Shown here one piece after another: positions 28,315 through 38,422 of a stretch of DNA of 64,000 bases. The notes beneath the pieces are model-generated. The model saw only the letters and a list, made by a program, of their open reading frames with translations, did not search any database and was not told where the DNA came from. How positions within the stretch are numbered: position 1 is the first letter of the stretch; every line of letters starts with the position of its first letter. Source of the DNA: Antedon mediterranea (lineage: Eukaryota > Echinodermata > Crinoidea > Comatulida > Antedonidae); NCBI RefSeq assembly GCF_964355755.1, contig NC_092676.1, forward strand, positions 6,616,288-6,680,287, written 5' to 3'. Both the position numbers and the translations under genes were made by a program.

Positions 28315-28356
28315 CAACCGGGCGGGCGGAGAGACACGAGCACATCGTGGACGTAC

Positions 28357-28544
28357 CTTTCCTTGAAAAATTTCCAAGATTTTGCGCCACTATCCTTCGG
28401 AGCCGACGCAAACCACTCAGCAAGTGTTTTAAAATTAAAAACAGGAATATTATTCAGTGATTTTGTGTAGTTAAATTCACGATTTATCCAACATATACAA
28501 CATTTATGATGCACCTTGCAACAAAAGCACTCGGCAGTCGCCAT
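28357..28544 (-). CDS. Conserved Cys-rich small ORF or first exon, left copy
   Basis: From the ATG at 28544 the minus strand encodes MATAECFCCKVHHKC, then CWINREFNYTKSLNN and KDSGAKSWKFFKER, ending at a good donor (GAAAG|GTACGT). The first 16 residues hold a CxCC...HH..CCxC cluster that could bind zinc. An in-frame ATG six codons upstream (28562) is also possible. The right copy (48075-48265) encodes the same protein with one extra Ile codon. Not recognised; no acceptor assigned. Confidence 0.45.
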
Positions 28545-28830
28545 TTCGCTATGCTTCAACACGCACTAGAGGCGAGAGGTGTTCGGTTTGTTTACAAATC
28601 TATACCCACTATTTTTGATTGGTCGCGAGCGCGAAACGTGTCTATTAGTGAAGCTAAATAATGACCTTGAAAATTTGTCTGCAACATGGGAACATTTTAT
28701 AAATGCTGATTTTAATGCAAAAAAAAACATACTATAGTTTTAGGGGGTGTGGGGGGATATTAACTTGTCGAGGATTTTTGCACCAATGCGTAACACTTGT
28801 GTCGTCCTACGGTGGCATCGACCAGTTTGA

Positions 28831-28980
28831 TCAGAAGACTGGTTTTTCGGTGGGTCTAAAAACATATCCTTCGCCTTGTCCCACGCACTGGAATTTCAAA
28901 TTCGGAAAAACGAGATCCGTTGTCGTCATGGCATTGCCGACTTCATCGATGATTATCTTGTTGTTTGTATTGTCGCACAT
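28831..28980 (-). CDS. Conserved 49-residue ORF, left copy
   Basis: Minus strand, ATG to TGA: MCDNTNNKIIIDEVGNAMTT ... GQGEGYVFRPTEKPVF. The frame is intact in the right copy (48558-48707), where one Thr codon becomes Pro. Its length is too short to be sure. It lies upstream of, and on the same strand as, the Cys-rich ORF, so both may belong to one transcript (inference). Confidence 0.3.
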   Translation of the reverse strand: MCDNTNNKIIIDEVGNAMTTTDLVFPNLKFQCVGQGEGYVFRPTEKPVF

Positions 28981-29249
28981 CAATTATTGTTTAGAAAAAT
29001 AAATACATAATTGACCTGTAGCAGACCTACCACATAGCTTTTAAACAATTCAACATTTACTTTTAATTTGATTATTTATACATCCTTTATATATCTCTTT
29101 ATAACCTCACATTGACAGGTTACCTTCCTGTTACCTTCACTTTTCTAGCTAATGGATTTTAAGAATGTTAATTACTCTAACAGAAAACCACATTAATTCT
29201 CTTAATCCTAATTGGTCAGATGAGATGGGCCAAGCCCAATATTACCATG

Positions 29250-30161
29250 TGTGAGGGTGTAAATTGTACTCCTCCGCATAGAATAAATAGGACGGGACAA
29301 TTTACATGTTAGTCCAGTTTTATGACACTGGTTAATAAAAATAAATAAATAGTGTTACATAAATATTTATTATCACGGTCTAATATGGCATTTTTAATGT
29401 ATGGGTAGATAATGTGTTAAGCGGAATAATCCATTACGCGTATTCGTCGGAGAATGGTAAGCTTGGGATGATACCTGATACATCCTCTCTCCTTCGGACG
29501 CTTGCATCGACTAGACGTGTATTTGCCTAGCCTGTTAAACAATTTAATTATTTCTTTTTGTTGAGAGCACATCGTTTGATCTTGATGTAATCTGTAAGTT
29601 TTAAATATTGTTTAATTTATAATATGTTTAGGTTAAATACAGGTTAACCTGGTTTAAGTTTGTTAAATTTACTTTTGTCTCTATATGCATTAGCACTCCA
29701 CTGGTACGGCGACGGTTGCACTGGGTGTAACCTGTTGAGTGTTGTGTGCGGTACATACGATCGTAATTCTTAGCTTAGCGATGTTAGAAGATTGATCCAA
29801 ATATCCCTTAAGGAATCTGAATTAAGGCTAAAACCTTATTTACTTTGTTTATCATATGTTAGCCTAGTATGGAATATTATGTTTTACCGTGTTAATTGAT
29901 AGTTATGTTAATTTAAGTCTGATAAAGTTCTATGACCTTGTGTTTAGTGGGTCGTTGATTATTCGAACATGTGCGATGTTTATGGCTTTCAATCCTGTTT
30001 ACTGTTAGCGACGGCTGCAGTGTTGTGTTGGGTTTTAGCTTCTGTTTCTGTTATTAAACAATTGCGATTAAACTGGAAACTGAATCAGGTCTGTGTCAGT
30101 GATCATTAATTGCTCTCTCACAAGCTATTCAAACACCAACGGACACGATCCGAAGGTCACA
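29250..30161 (+). repeat. 5' LTR of the gypsy element
   Basis: 912 bp, starting TGTGAGGG and ending GGTCACA, so it has TGTGA/TCACA terminal inverted repeats. Its first ~810 bp match the 3' LTR. Confidence 0.82.
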
Positions 30162-30167
30162 TAATTT

Positions 30168-30180
30168 TGGTGCCGAAACC
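30168..30180 (+). promoter_or_regulatory. Candidate primer-binding site
   Basis: TGGTGCCGAAACC begins 6 bases after the 5' LTR. It is the expected place and style (TGG start) for a tRNA 3'-end complement. The tRNA species is not assigned. Confidence 0.55.
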
Positions 30181-30265
30181 TGTTTTATAAATCCAATTTG
30201 TTTAAAAAAAAAAAAAATAAATAAAATAAAATAAAAAGGTAACAGTATGGCTAGTAACCAACACA

Positions 30266-31492
30266 ATGCTGCAGCGGGTTCATCGCTGGATGCATCAATA
30301 CCAGATACCGATTTCTACAAACACACCTATAATGCCGGAACTTAGTATCCAAGGACAACCGAGGCGACCACGACCAAGACTTCCCAGATCCAGTACACCA
30401 ATGAGTGGTACAGTAAACAGCCCAGAGATGGCATCGGACGTCAGCGTAGTTCAACCAGGGTCATCGCCGCTGCTGTTGGCTGGATTTGATCCACCACCTA
30501 CAATGGATACTGTACCAAGAGTGATCTCATCCCATCAGATAAAGACTGTTCCCACATTTACTGGGAGGGACAAGGATGGATTAAAGGTGGAAGACTGGGT
30601 TAGAGATATTAAGTATTTGTTAAGATCTAAAGGTTATTCTGCACCGTTTCCCCAATTCCATGAGATTGTAAGACACACTGGGAGTCGGGCCCGTGACCTG
30701 GTATTGAACTTGGAGAGTAGGGGTCCAGACCTAATGACACCTGATGCTGCTCTGAAAGAATTGGTCAGAGAGTACGGGGACTTAAACGTTACTCTGTCAC
30801 CTATGGCAGCTTTTTATGCCCGTTTTCAGCAGTCCACGGAAACGCCAAGGGACTATGCAATTGCGCTTGAAGCACTGTTACGCCGAGTATGTGGCCAACT
30901 CAAGTCACAACATTCTGAACTGATGGATCGAGATGGGGTTTTATGCACCCAGTTCATGTATGGCCTGCGAGATGTAGAGGTAAAGAATCGGCTGGCTCCG
31001 ATGCGGCCAAGGCAGATGAAATTCGGAGCTTTAAGGGAAGAATTACGCATCATCTCCTATGAGTTGGCACAAGACCGTGATCGGTTTGGCGGGTCCCACC
31101 AAGCAAAGCTGTATTCACAAAACCGTGGTACAAAGGCCGAAGCAAAATCAACGACACCAATCACGGATATCAGCCTCGAGATATTAGAGAGATTGAAGGC
31201 TTTAGAGGTACGTATCCATGGGATCGAGAACAAGGCAGAAGATTATGGCAGACCTCGGGCACAACCCCGAAGGAATGCCTGCTTCAAATGCGGCAAAATT
31301 GGTCATTTTGCCAGAAACTGTTTTCAGACTAACAATCACCCCGCATCAGTGTCACAGCAGCAACAACAGGCTTACTTTGAAAATCAGACACCTTTTCAGC
31401 CACAAAATCACCCTGTACAAATACCACAGCAGCCGCCACAACAAATGTACTTTGAACATCAGATTCCATTCCCACCACAAGGCCCTCTTTAA
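30266..31492 (+). CDS. gag (capsid/nucleocapsid) of the gypsy element
   Basis: 408 codons. Residues ~100-270 form a retrotransposon gag-like capsid region (FYARFQQSTETPRDYAIALE, MYGLRDVEVKNRLAPMRP). Near residue 340 comes one CCHC zinc knuckle, CFKCGKIGHFARNC, for RNA binding, then a Gln-rich tail (QQQQQAYFENQ). An ATG at 30247 in another frame (MASNQHNAAAGSS) probably marks the ancestral start, so the N-terminus is frame-shifted. The frame ends at TAA in 31490-31492, before the protease. Confidence 0.85.
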   Translation: MLQRVHRWMHQYQIPISTNTPIMPELSIQGQPRRPRPRLPRSSTPMSGTVNSPEMASDVSVVQPGSSPLLLAGFDPPPTMDTVPRVISSHQIKTVPTFTGRDKDGLKVEDWVRDIKYLLRSKGYSAPFPQFHEIVRHTGSRARDLVLNLESRGPDLMTPDAALKELVREYGDLNVTLSPMAAFYARFQQSTETPRDYAIALEALLRRVCGQLKSQHSELMDRDGVLCTQFMYGLRDVEVKNRLAPMRPRQMKFGALREELRIISYELAQDRDRFGGSHQAKLYSQNRGTKAEAKSTTPITDISLEILERLKALEVRIHGIENKAEDYGRPRAQPRRNACFKCGKIGHFARNCFQTNNHPASVSQQQQQAYFENQTPFQPQNHPVQIPQQPPQQMYFEHQIPFPPQGPL

Positions 31493-31629
31493 CAATTTGG
31501 CAGACCATGGTATCCCACTAGTCAACAGCTTCCAGTAAACCAACAAACAAGGCGACCTGAAACAGCTGCTGCCAGCCATAAGCCTTCTTTAAACGGGTAG
31601 GACCTGCAGACGACGGGCTATCTGTTGGT

Positions 31630-31848
31630 ATGAATTTTCACAAGTGCCCAAAGAAATCGATAAAGGGATTAATCGGTCCAGTGAATGAAGCTATTGTATC
31701 CATATCTGGTCAAGTTTGTAATGCTCTTTTAGATACAGGTTCGCAAGTTACAACCATCACTGCAGATTTCGTCAATACTCATCCAACTTTAAAGATCCAA
31801 AAGCTACAGCCAGTTGCTGTAACATTGAAGGGGCTGGGGGTCAGTTAG
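31630..31848 (+). CDS. Retroviral-type aspartic protease of the gypsy element
   Basis: The 72-residue frame includes ALLDTGSQVTTI, the catalytic DTG triad of pepsin-like retropepsins. It ends at TAG in 31846-31848. Its sequence continues in another frame toward the reverse transcriptase ORF, so the copy is frame-broken or uses frameshifting. Confidence 0.78.
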   Translation: MNFHKCPKKSIKGLIGPVNEAIVSISGQVCNALLDTGSQVTTITADFVNTHPTLKIQKLQPVAVTLKGLGVS

Positions 31849-31877
31849 TACCCCACCATGGTGTTCTGCTCATCAAC

Positions 31878-34403
31878 TTGGAAGTAATGGGAGTAAAGTT
31901 GGAGGCGGTTCCGGTACTGGTTGTACCATCAACGACATCTAGAGTAAAGATGCCCTGTCTCGTTGGAACGAATGTGATACGACCAACACGTGACAAACTA
32001 CATGGTCAGTATGGACGGTCATTTATGGAAATCGTTCGGGAGAAATCTACTACATGGTTTGCAGCATACCAATCTCTAAATGGTGATGGGATGGACCTTG
32101 CTGATGCAACTGGTGAAATAGGAGCGATTCATTATAGGGGACGTCCAATCACTTTTAAGCCTGGGGCCCAGCGAGATGTCGTTGGATGTGCACCAACCCA
32201 CACAGACGGCCGCACATTTTGTGGACTTGTTGAGGATGGTGACCCGCAGGAAAATTTGAGGGTAGGCAGTTTACTGACAGAAGTCAAGGAGGGTAAAGTA
32301 ACTGTGCGGATGTGTAACCTTTCATCAACAACAGTGATGCTTAATAAAGGTAATCTAATAGCTAACTTGTTGTATGCAACACCAGCCGAAGACTTAGCAC
32401 ATACAACTCGACTCGTTCTTTCCAGTGAAAACTCGGTGTTGGTAAACAAACAGGAATTAAAGCAAATACCTGATGTACATGTTCGAACTGGAGACTTGTC
32501 AGAAACAGAAATTAAGGCCCTCCACAATATCCTCTGTCAAAACTCTGATGTCTTTTCCATGGGTTCAGATGATTTTGGCCACACCAAAACTCTTCAGCAT
32601 GATATACCCCTCATCGATTCAACCCCATTCAGAATGCCATATCGCCGCATACCACCCTCAGACTTCAAGGAAGTAAGAGAAAATATTCAAGGCCTAGAAA
32701 GTGCTGGTGTTATAAAGGGAAGCAAGAGCCCATTTGCCTCTCCTATCGTCATTGTTAGAAAGAAGACTGGCCAGATCAGACTATGCGTCGACTACCGAAA
32801 ACTCAACTCAAGGACGGTTCGTGATGCGTATCCGCTTCCGAGGATCGACGAATCTTTAGATGCATTGGAGAAAGCTCGTTATTTTTCAAGTTTGGACTTA
32901 ATGTCTGGCTATCTGCAAGTGCAGATGGCCGAAGCTGACCAACCTAAGACGGCATTCACAACTCCACTGGGTTTATTCGAGTATACGAGGATGCCTTTCG
33001 GATTAACTAATGCCCCTGCTACCTTTCAACGCCTAATGACTGTAGTATTTGGAGATATGAACTTAACAGAGGTACTCATTTACCTGGACGATATTATCAT
33101 ATTTAGCTCAACTATAGAAGAACACCTCATGCGTTTAGAAAAAGTATTTTCTCGATTGCGAGAACATGGACTTAAATTACAACCAAATAAGTGTCACCTA
33201 CTTCAGCGAGAGGTCAAATATCTGGGACACAGGGTCTCCGAACACGGCATCTCGACCGACCCAGAGAAAACTGAAGCAGTAAGAGAATGGCCGGTCCCTA
33301 AGTCCAAGAAAGATGTTAGAAGTTTTTTGGGATTCACAGGATACTACCGGAGATTCATTCAAAACTATGCCAAGATAGCGAAACCTTTGTTTGAGATGAT
33401 CGGAGGTAAACACAAGCCTAAGGGTACAACCAAGCTGCCAGAGTTAAAATGGACTGACGAGTGTTTAGTATCATACAATACCTTGAAGCAGAAGATGTTA
33501 GCTACTCCTATTCTATCTTATCCAGATTTCACACTACCATTTGTTTTGCAGACGGACGCCTCCCTAGATGGCTTTGGAGCCATCCTGGCTCAAATCCAGG
33601 ATGGGCAAGAGAAGGTAATCGCTTATGCAAGTAGAAGCCTCACCGCTGGTGAAAAGCATTATCCGGCACACAAACTGGAGTTTAGAGCGCTACATTGGGC
33701 TGCGACTGTGAAATTTAAAGATTACGTCTACGGACATAAGGTATTGGCTCGCACCGATAATAACCCACTCACGTATGTCCTTAAATCAGCTAAGCTAGAT
33801 GCACATGGTCAGCGCTGGGTTAACGATATGGCAAGGTGTGATCTTGAGATCGAGTACCGACCGGGAAAGTCGAACGATAATGCAGATGGTCTATCTCGTA
33901 TTACAAGGTTCGAAGTTCAAAAGGCCCTAGACAGCGCTACTGGCATTATGGGTGCCCATCACGCCAACCCTGTTATATCTCACTACTCACAAATCCTACC
34001 AGAATTAGATACCGAAGAAATTATCCGTGCGCAACGGAATGATGAATCCATAGGAAGGGTATTGGAATTGTTCAGCTGTGGTGGAAAACCAAGTAGACGA
34101 CAGGCTAACAAAGAAAGCAGAATGGTGCAGACATTGTTAAGAAAATGGGATCATTTTGCAGTTCAGGCGGGAGTCTTAGTTTTCCAACAGGTAGATGGCC
34201 AACGAAGGGTACTTTTGCCAAAACTTTACCGCAACAGAGTATTGAAGAGCGTCCACGACCAGATGGGTCATCTCGGATATGACCGCACTCTCTCCCTTCT
34301 TGAAGAACGATGTTTTGGCCAAACTTGCGAAAAGAAGTACGAACCTATATTGACAGATGTAAAAGATGTACTTTACGTAAAACTCAGGACCCACCAGCCA
34401 TAG
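31878..34403 (+). CDS. Reverse transcriptase-RNase H and integrase N-terminus of the gypsy element
   Basis: 841 codons. The first ~200 are protease C-terminus and linker. The reverse transcriptase lies at about 270-480, with LCVDYRKLN, FSSLDLMSGY and catalytic YLDDIIIF. RNase H follows (LQTDASLDGFGAIL, YASRSLTAGEKHY, ARTDNNPLTY). The integrase zinc-binding start VHDQMGHLGYDRTL is present, after which the frame shifts at ~34310 and ends. The remaining integrase continues in the next frame (34310-35536). Polymerase and RNase H signatures are complete; the frameshift prevents a continuous Pol. Confidence 0.88.
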   Translation: MEVMGVKLEAVPVLVVPSTTSRVKMPCLVGTNVIRPTRDKLHGQYGRSFMEIVREKSTTWFAAYQSLNGDGMDLADATGEIGAIHYRGRPITFKPGAQRDVVGCAPTHTDGRTFCGLVEDGDPQENLRVGSLLTEVKEGKVTVRMCNLSSTTVMLNKGNLIANLLYATPAEDLAHTTRLVLSSENSVLVNKQELKQIPDVHVRTGDLSETEIKALHNILCQNSDVFSMGSDDFGHTKTLQHDIPLIDSTPFRMPYRRIPPSDFKEVRENIQGLESAGVIKGSKSPFASPIVIVRKKTGQIRLCVDYRKLNSRTVRDAYPLPRIDESLDALEKARYFSSLDLMSGYLQVQMAEADQPKTAFTTPLGLFEYTRMPFGLTNAPATFQRLMTVVFGDMNLTEVLIYLDDIIIFSSTIEEHLMRLEKVFSRLREHGLKLQPNKCHLLQREVKYLGHRVSEHGISTDPEKTEAVREWPVPKSKKDVRSFLGFTGYYRRFIQNYAKIAKPLFEMIGGKHKPKGTTKLPELKWTDECLVSYNTLKQKMLATPILSYPDFTLPFVLQTDASLDGFGAILAQIQDGQEKVIAYASRSLTAGEKHYPAHKLEFRALHWAATVKFKDYVYGHKVLARTDNNPLTYVLKSAKLDAHGQRWVNDMARCDLEIEYRPGKSNDNADGLSRITRFEVQKALDSATGIMGAHHANPVISHYSQILPELDTEEIIRAQRNDESIGRVLELFSCGGKPSRRQANKESRMVQTLLRKWDHFAVQAGVLVFQQVDGQRRVLLPKLYRNRVLKSVHDQMGHLGYDRTLSLLEERCFGQTCEKKYEPILTDVKDVLYVKLRTHQP

Positions 34404-35536
34404 CACCATTATCTGGAATTAAATCATCTCGACCATTGGAGTTAGTTTGTCTGGATTTTCTGAGTCTGGAAGCTTCGTCGGGTGGAATAGAAAATGTTCT
34501 TGTAATCACGGATCATTTTACTCGATACGCGCAAGCTTACCCAACAAGGAACCAGACAGCTGTGACGGTGGCCCAGACCTTGTGGAGCAAATTTATCATA
34601 CACTATGGGACACCGGAAAGGATACACAGCGACCAAGGGAAGTATTTTGAGGCTGAGGTTATACAGGAACTGTGCAAACTGCTTAAAATAAAAAAGAGCC
34701 GAACCACACCTTATCACCCACATGGGAATAGCATGACGGAGCGATTCAACTCTACATTACTCAATATGTTGGAAACGCTTCAGCCTCACCAGAAACCTCG
34801 GTGGCGTGACTATGTAGAGACCATGACGCACGCCTACAATTGTACCACGCATTCATCAACTGGGTTCACTCCATTCTTTTTAATGTTTATGCGGAAACCG
34901 AGAGTGCCTTCAGACTTAGTATTTGAACTAGAGACAGATGGAGAGGAATTCACTGACACAAATGAAGCTGATTTCGTCCATCGACTCAGAAACCAACTTC
35001 AAGAAGCTTACGACTTAGCAGCGACGCATGCAAATGCTGCAAGAAAGAAGCAGAAAAATGCGTACAACAAAAGGTCCCGTGGAGTTGATTTGAACGTTGG
35101 AGACTCTGTTTTAGTTGCTAACAAATCATTGCGTGGCCGTAATAAACTGAGAAATAGATGGGAGGAAACACCATATACCATTATTCATCACATCCAAGGC
35201 CAGCCCACATTCACTGTGCGCCGAAATAATGATGGCAGAGACCGAACTGTTCACCGTAACCTATTGACGCCATGTACCTTTGAAAATATTGATAGTGGTG
35301 GTAGTAGTTGCAACAGCGCACAAGAGTCTCCTTCAACTGATGATGATGATCCAGAAGTTTACAGAACGGATAATCCAGACTTGATTCCTCCTCCCGCTGA
35401 ATTTTGTACTCACTCCCCCACTACTAACATTACGGATAAGGATGGGCACGGCAGTGATTACTTTGCCAAAAGAGTTAGACTCCCACCTAAACGGTTTGGA
35501 GAATGGGAAACTAATGCTGTTTTTTCTCGTAAATAA
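34310..35536 (+). CDS. Integrase of the gypsy element (frame-shifted from Pol)
   Basis: The frame opens at the second half of the HHCC zinc finger (YIDRCKRC). It includes the DDE catalytic core: LVCLDFLSLE, RIHSDQGKYFE and HGNSMTERFN (Asp, Asp, Glu). A C-terminal DNA-binding region follows, with a GPY/F-like KLRNRWEETPYTI, then a Ser/Asp-rich tail. It would insert the cDNA into the genome. Overlap with the preceding frame covers the zinc-finger region, so one frameshift separates them. Confidence 0.87.
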   Translation: MFWPNLRKEVRTYIDRCKRCTLRKTQDPPAIAPLSGIKSSRPLELVCLDFLSLEASSGGIENVLVITDHFTRYAQAYPTRNQTAVTVAQTLWSKFIIHYGTPERIHSDQGKYFEAEVIQELCKLLKIKKSRTTPYHPHGNSMTERFNSTLLNMLETLQPHQKPRWRDYVETMTHAYNCTTHSSTGFTPFFLMFMRKPRVPSDLVFELETDGEEFTDTNEADFVHRLRNQLQEAYDLAATHANAARKKQKNAYNKRSRGVDLNVGDSVLVANKSLRGRNKLRNRWEETPYTIIHHIQGQPTFTVRRNNDGRDRTVHRNLLTPCTFENIDSGGSSCNSAQESPSTDDDDPEVYRTDNPDLIPPPAEFCTHSPTTNITDKDGHGSDYFAKRVRLPPKRFGEWETNAVFSRK

Positions 35537-35787
35537 GAATATGCTTATAATTTTTATCTGATTATGTCGTTGGGACAACATCACTCTTAACCTGGGGTGG
35601 TGTGAAGGTACATACCTGTATATGCAGACATTTTTAAAAGTATTTACTGTAGATAGGTTACACGGCTTAATTTTTTTTAAAAATTTTATATCTTTCATTT
35701 TATATTTTTAATTTTATCTAATTATGTAACTATGGTATATCATATGTAATGTTGTTAGGGACTAACAACGATTTAAGCTGTGGTGGA

Positions 35788-36892
35788 TGTGAGGGTGTAA
35801 ATTGTACTCCTCCGCATAGAATAAATAGGACGGGACAATTTACATGTTAGTCCAGTTTTATGACACTGGTTAATAAAAATAAATAAATAGTGTTACATAA
35901 ATATTTATTATCACGGTCTAATATGGCATTTTTAATGTATGGGTAGATAATGTGTTAAGCGGAATAATCCGCACCCATTACGCGTATTCGTCGGAGAATG
36001 GTAAGCTTGGGATGATACCTGATACATCCTCTCTCCTTCGGACGCTTGCATCGACTAGACGTGTATTTGCCTAGCCTGTTAAACAATTTAATTATTTCTT
36101 TTTGTTGAGAGCACATTGTTTGATCTTGATGTAATCTGTAAGTTTTAAATATTGTTTAATTTATAATATGTTTAGGTTAAATACAGGTTAACCTGGTTTA
36201 AGTTTGTTAAATTTACTTTTGTCTCTATATGCATTAGCACTCCACTGGTACGGCGACGGTTGCACTGGGTGTAACCTGTTGAGTGTTGTGTGCGGTACAT
36301 ACGATCGTAATTCTTAGCTTAGCGATGTTAGAAGATTGATCCAAATATCCCTTAAGGAATCTGAATTAAGGCTAAAACATTATTTACTTTGTTTATCATA
36401 TGTTAGCCTAGTATAGAATATTATGTTTTACCGTGTTAATTGATAGTTATGTTAATTTAAGTCTGATAAAGTTCTATGACCTTGTGTTTAGTGGGTCGTT
36501 GATTATTCGAACATGTGCGATGTTTATGGCTTTCAATCAGCGATCTGGTTGAGGGCAGCACATAATGTAAACAAATATGTCTGCGCCCATGAGACGATGT
36601 GCGATGCATATCGCGACGATTTTAGATACTAGATTGCATGGCCTAGCTTTATTATATATTCCATTTTACAGTATATTATTCTGTTCCAATTAATAATACT
36701 ATAATTGATGTTTTTAAACTTAAATGCTGTATAGTTAGTGGTCTTCATTTATTGAACAATGAGATGATTTATATTTTGTTTAGTTTTGAGATATGTTTTA
36801 TGATTTTGTTACACAGGTCTTGTTCCTGTTTACTGTTAGCGACGGCTGCAGTGTTGTGTTGGGTTTTAGCTTCTGTTTCTGTTATTAAACAA
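35788..36892 (+). repeat. 3' LTR, truncated and carrying a ~290-bp extra block
   Basis: Starts TGTGAGGG like the 5' LTR and matches it through TTCAATC (36537). After an extra block (36538-36829) it resumes CCTGTTTACTGTTAGCGACG. It stops at TTATTAAACA, about 100 bp before the true LTR end, and joins ACACTCTTTTCTC of duplication B. The block is absent from the 5' LTR and has no clear inverted ends. Confidence 0.8.
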
Positions 36893-37054
36893 CACTCTTT
36901 TCTCAACCAGCATCTTAGCTACACCGTTTATTGCATTGTCTTATCAAATATTGTATATTGTATATTTTATATATTTATTGAGAATCCTCACTTGATTCAC
37001 TTGGAATAAATTGCATAGTTTACTATATACATTTAGTAGTTGTTTTATTTTACA

Positions 37055-37375
37055 ATGGCACAAGCGCAAGTTGTGATGTTCGTATTAGAAGAAAAACTAA
37101 AAAAATTAGAAAAAGAAAGAAACAATTTAAAGCAATTGGTGCTTCAACTGAAGCAGAAAAACATTAGATTGGCAGCCGAACAAAGACAATTAAATCGCCG
37201 CTTGCAAAGGCGTGCAGGGGTGATATCATATTTAGAAAATCAGAATTATCATCTTAACAGAAGAATAGAGGAAGTAGAAGAAGAAGTGAGACCAGATGAA
37301 GAAAATATATCAATATCTCAGAAGAAGAAGAAAATATCAATATCGCAGAAGAAGAAGAAGAAGAATAAGTGGTAA
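37055..37375 (+). CDS. Basic coiled-coil protein in duplication B, left (intact) copy
   Basis: 106 residues from ATG at 37055. Residues ~10-75 are a heptad-like coiled coil (VLEEKLKKLEKERNNLKQLV, LAAEQRQLNRRLQRR, LNRRIEEVEEEV), followed by two ISISQKKKK repeats and a Lys-rich end. GTGGTAACG at the end could be a splice donor, so this may be a first exon. No family is recognised. It lies downstream of, and divergent from, the two small minus-strand ORFs, from which the gypsy element separates it. The right copy (49088) has a stop at codon 61. Confidence 0.5.
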   Translation: MAQAQVVMFVLEEKLKKLEKERNNLKQLVLQLKQKNIRLAAEQRQLNRRLQRRAGVISYLENQNYHLNRRIEEVEEEVRPDEENISISQKKKKISISQKKKKKNKW

Positions 37376-37543
37376 CGGAAGAAGATTGCGACACAAGGGG
37401 AAACATCTTGCGAAGTGCAGTGATGTTGGCGAACGGTTTGCATTTGCAATTTTTGACAGTGAAGAGAAGGCAAAAATGGAGTCTTCAGTGGTCATGAGAA
37501 TCAATGTGTTCATTGTGTCCACCATAAAACTGTCAGGAAATAT

Positions 37544-38410
37544 TATCAGTGGGAATACTCTCTCACTGATGCGCTTTCTTTTAAACGCTAGAATGAGGTT
37601 ACGCAATAGAACAAATTTATTTATTTATTATTGTTCATTTCAGATCAAGAGAAGTGTTAAAGTCACAAAGTTACAGCCACTGCAACAAGGAAGAAGAATA
37701 GCACACACAGCCAGGAGTGCTCGCATGCAAAAACAAATTTTGACGTAATTTATAGTGAAGGGAATGTGTCAATAGGAACCTAGTGTTGGAATTAGATAAT
37801 CTTGATATCAGTGGGAATACTCTCTCACTGATGCGCTTTCTTTTAAACGCTAGAAAGAGATTACGCAATAGAACAAATTTATTTATTTTTGTTCATTTCA
37901 GATCAAGAGAAGTGTTAAAGTCACAAAGTTACAGCCACTGCAACAAGGAAGAAGAATAGCACACACAGCCAGGAGTGCTCGCAAGCAAAAACAAATTTTG
38001 ACGTAATTTATAGTGAAGGGAATGTGTCAATAGGAACCTAGTGTTGGAATTAGATAATCTTGATATCAGTGGGAATACTCTCTCACTGATGCGCTTTCTT
38101 TTAAACGCTAGAAAGAGAACAATAGAACAAATTTATTTATGTATTATTGTTCATTTCAGATCAAGAGAAGTGTTAAAGTCACAAAGTTACAGCCACTGCA
38201 ACAAGGAAGAAGAATAGCACACACAGCCAAGAGTGCTCGCAAGCAAAAACAAATTTAGACGTAATTTATAGTGAAGGGAATGTGTCAATAGGAACCTAGT
38301 GTTGGAATTAGATAATCTTGATAACAGTGGGAATACTCTCTCACTGATGCGCTTTCTTTTAAACGCTAGAAAGAGGTTACGCAATAGAACAAATTTATTT
38401 ATATTATTAT
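37544..38410. repeat. ~258-bp tandem repeat with splice-acceptor-like sites, four units
   Basis: AGTGGGAATACTCTCTCACT recurs at ~37545, 37808, 38066 and 38324. Each unit holds a hairpin ATCAGTG...CACTGAT, a second stem CTTTCT...AGAAAG, a pyrimidine-rich TTGTTCATTTCAG acceptor-like site, and then an open stretch IKRSVKVTKLQPLQQG. In units 1 and 2 the stretch ends after 34 codons and in unit 3 earlier. Unit 4 continues into a longer ORF. Confidence 0.8.
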
Positions 38411-38422
38411 TGTTCATTTCAG

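Larger units (their letters stand above)
27696..29249. repeat. Segmental duplication B, left copy (first part)
   Basis: Matches 47762-48915 from ATTCACTGTAGAATTATTTG to CCCAATATTACCATG with few differences. It carries two small minus-strand ORFs found in both copies. The left copy has an extra TIR element (27980-28314). It is split from its continuation (36893-37375) by the gypsy element. Confidence 0.9.
29250..36892 (+). mobile_element. Ty3/gypsy LTR retrotransposon, 3' end truncated
   Basis: Order: 5' LTR (29250-30161), primer-binding site, gag, protease, reverse transcriptase-RNase H, integrase, partial 3' LTR (35788-36892). The PR-RT-RH-INT order is Ty3/gypsy. There is no envelope-like ORF. 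The LTRs differ at only a few positions, so the insertion is fairly young. No target repeat is found, and the right LTR lacks the last ~100 bp of the left LTR. The empty-site paralog is at 48905-48935. Confidence 0.9.

Noticed and set aside
29250-36892. Endogenous retrovirus with envelope
   Set aside because: No ORF lies between integrase and the 3' LTR, and the Pol order and motifs are those of an ordinary gypsy retrotransposon.
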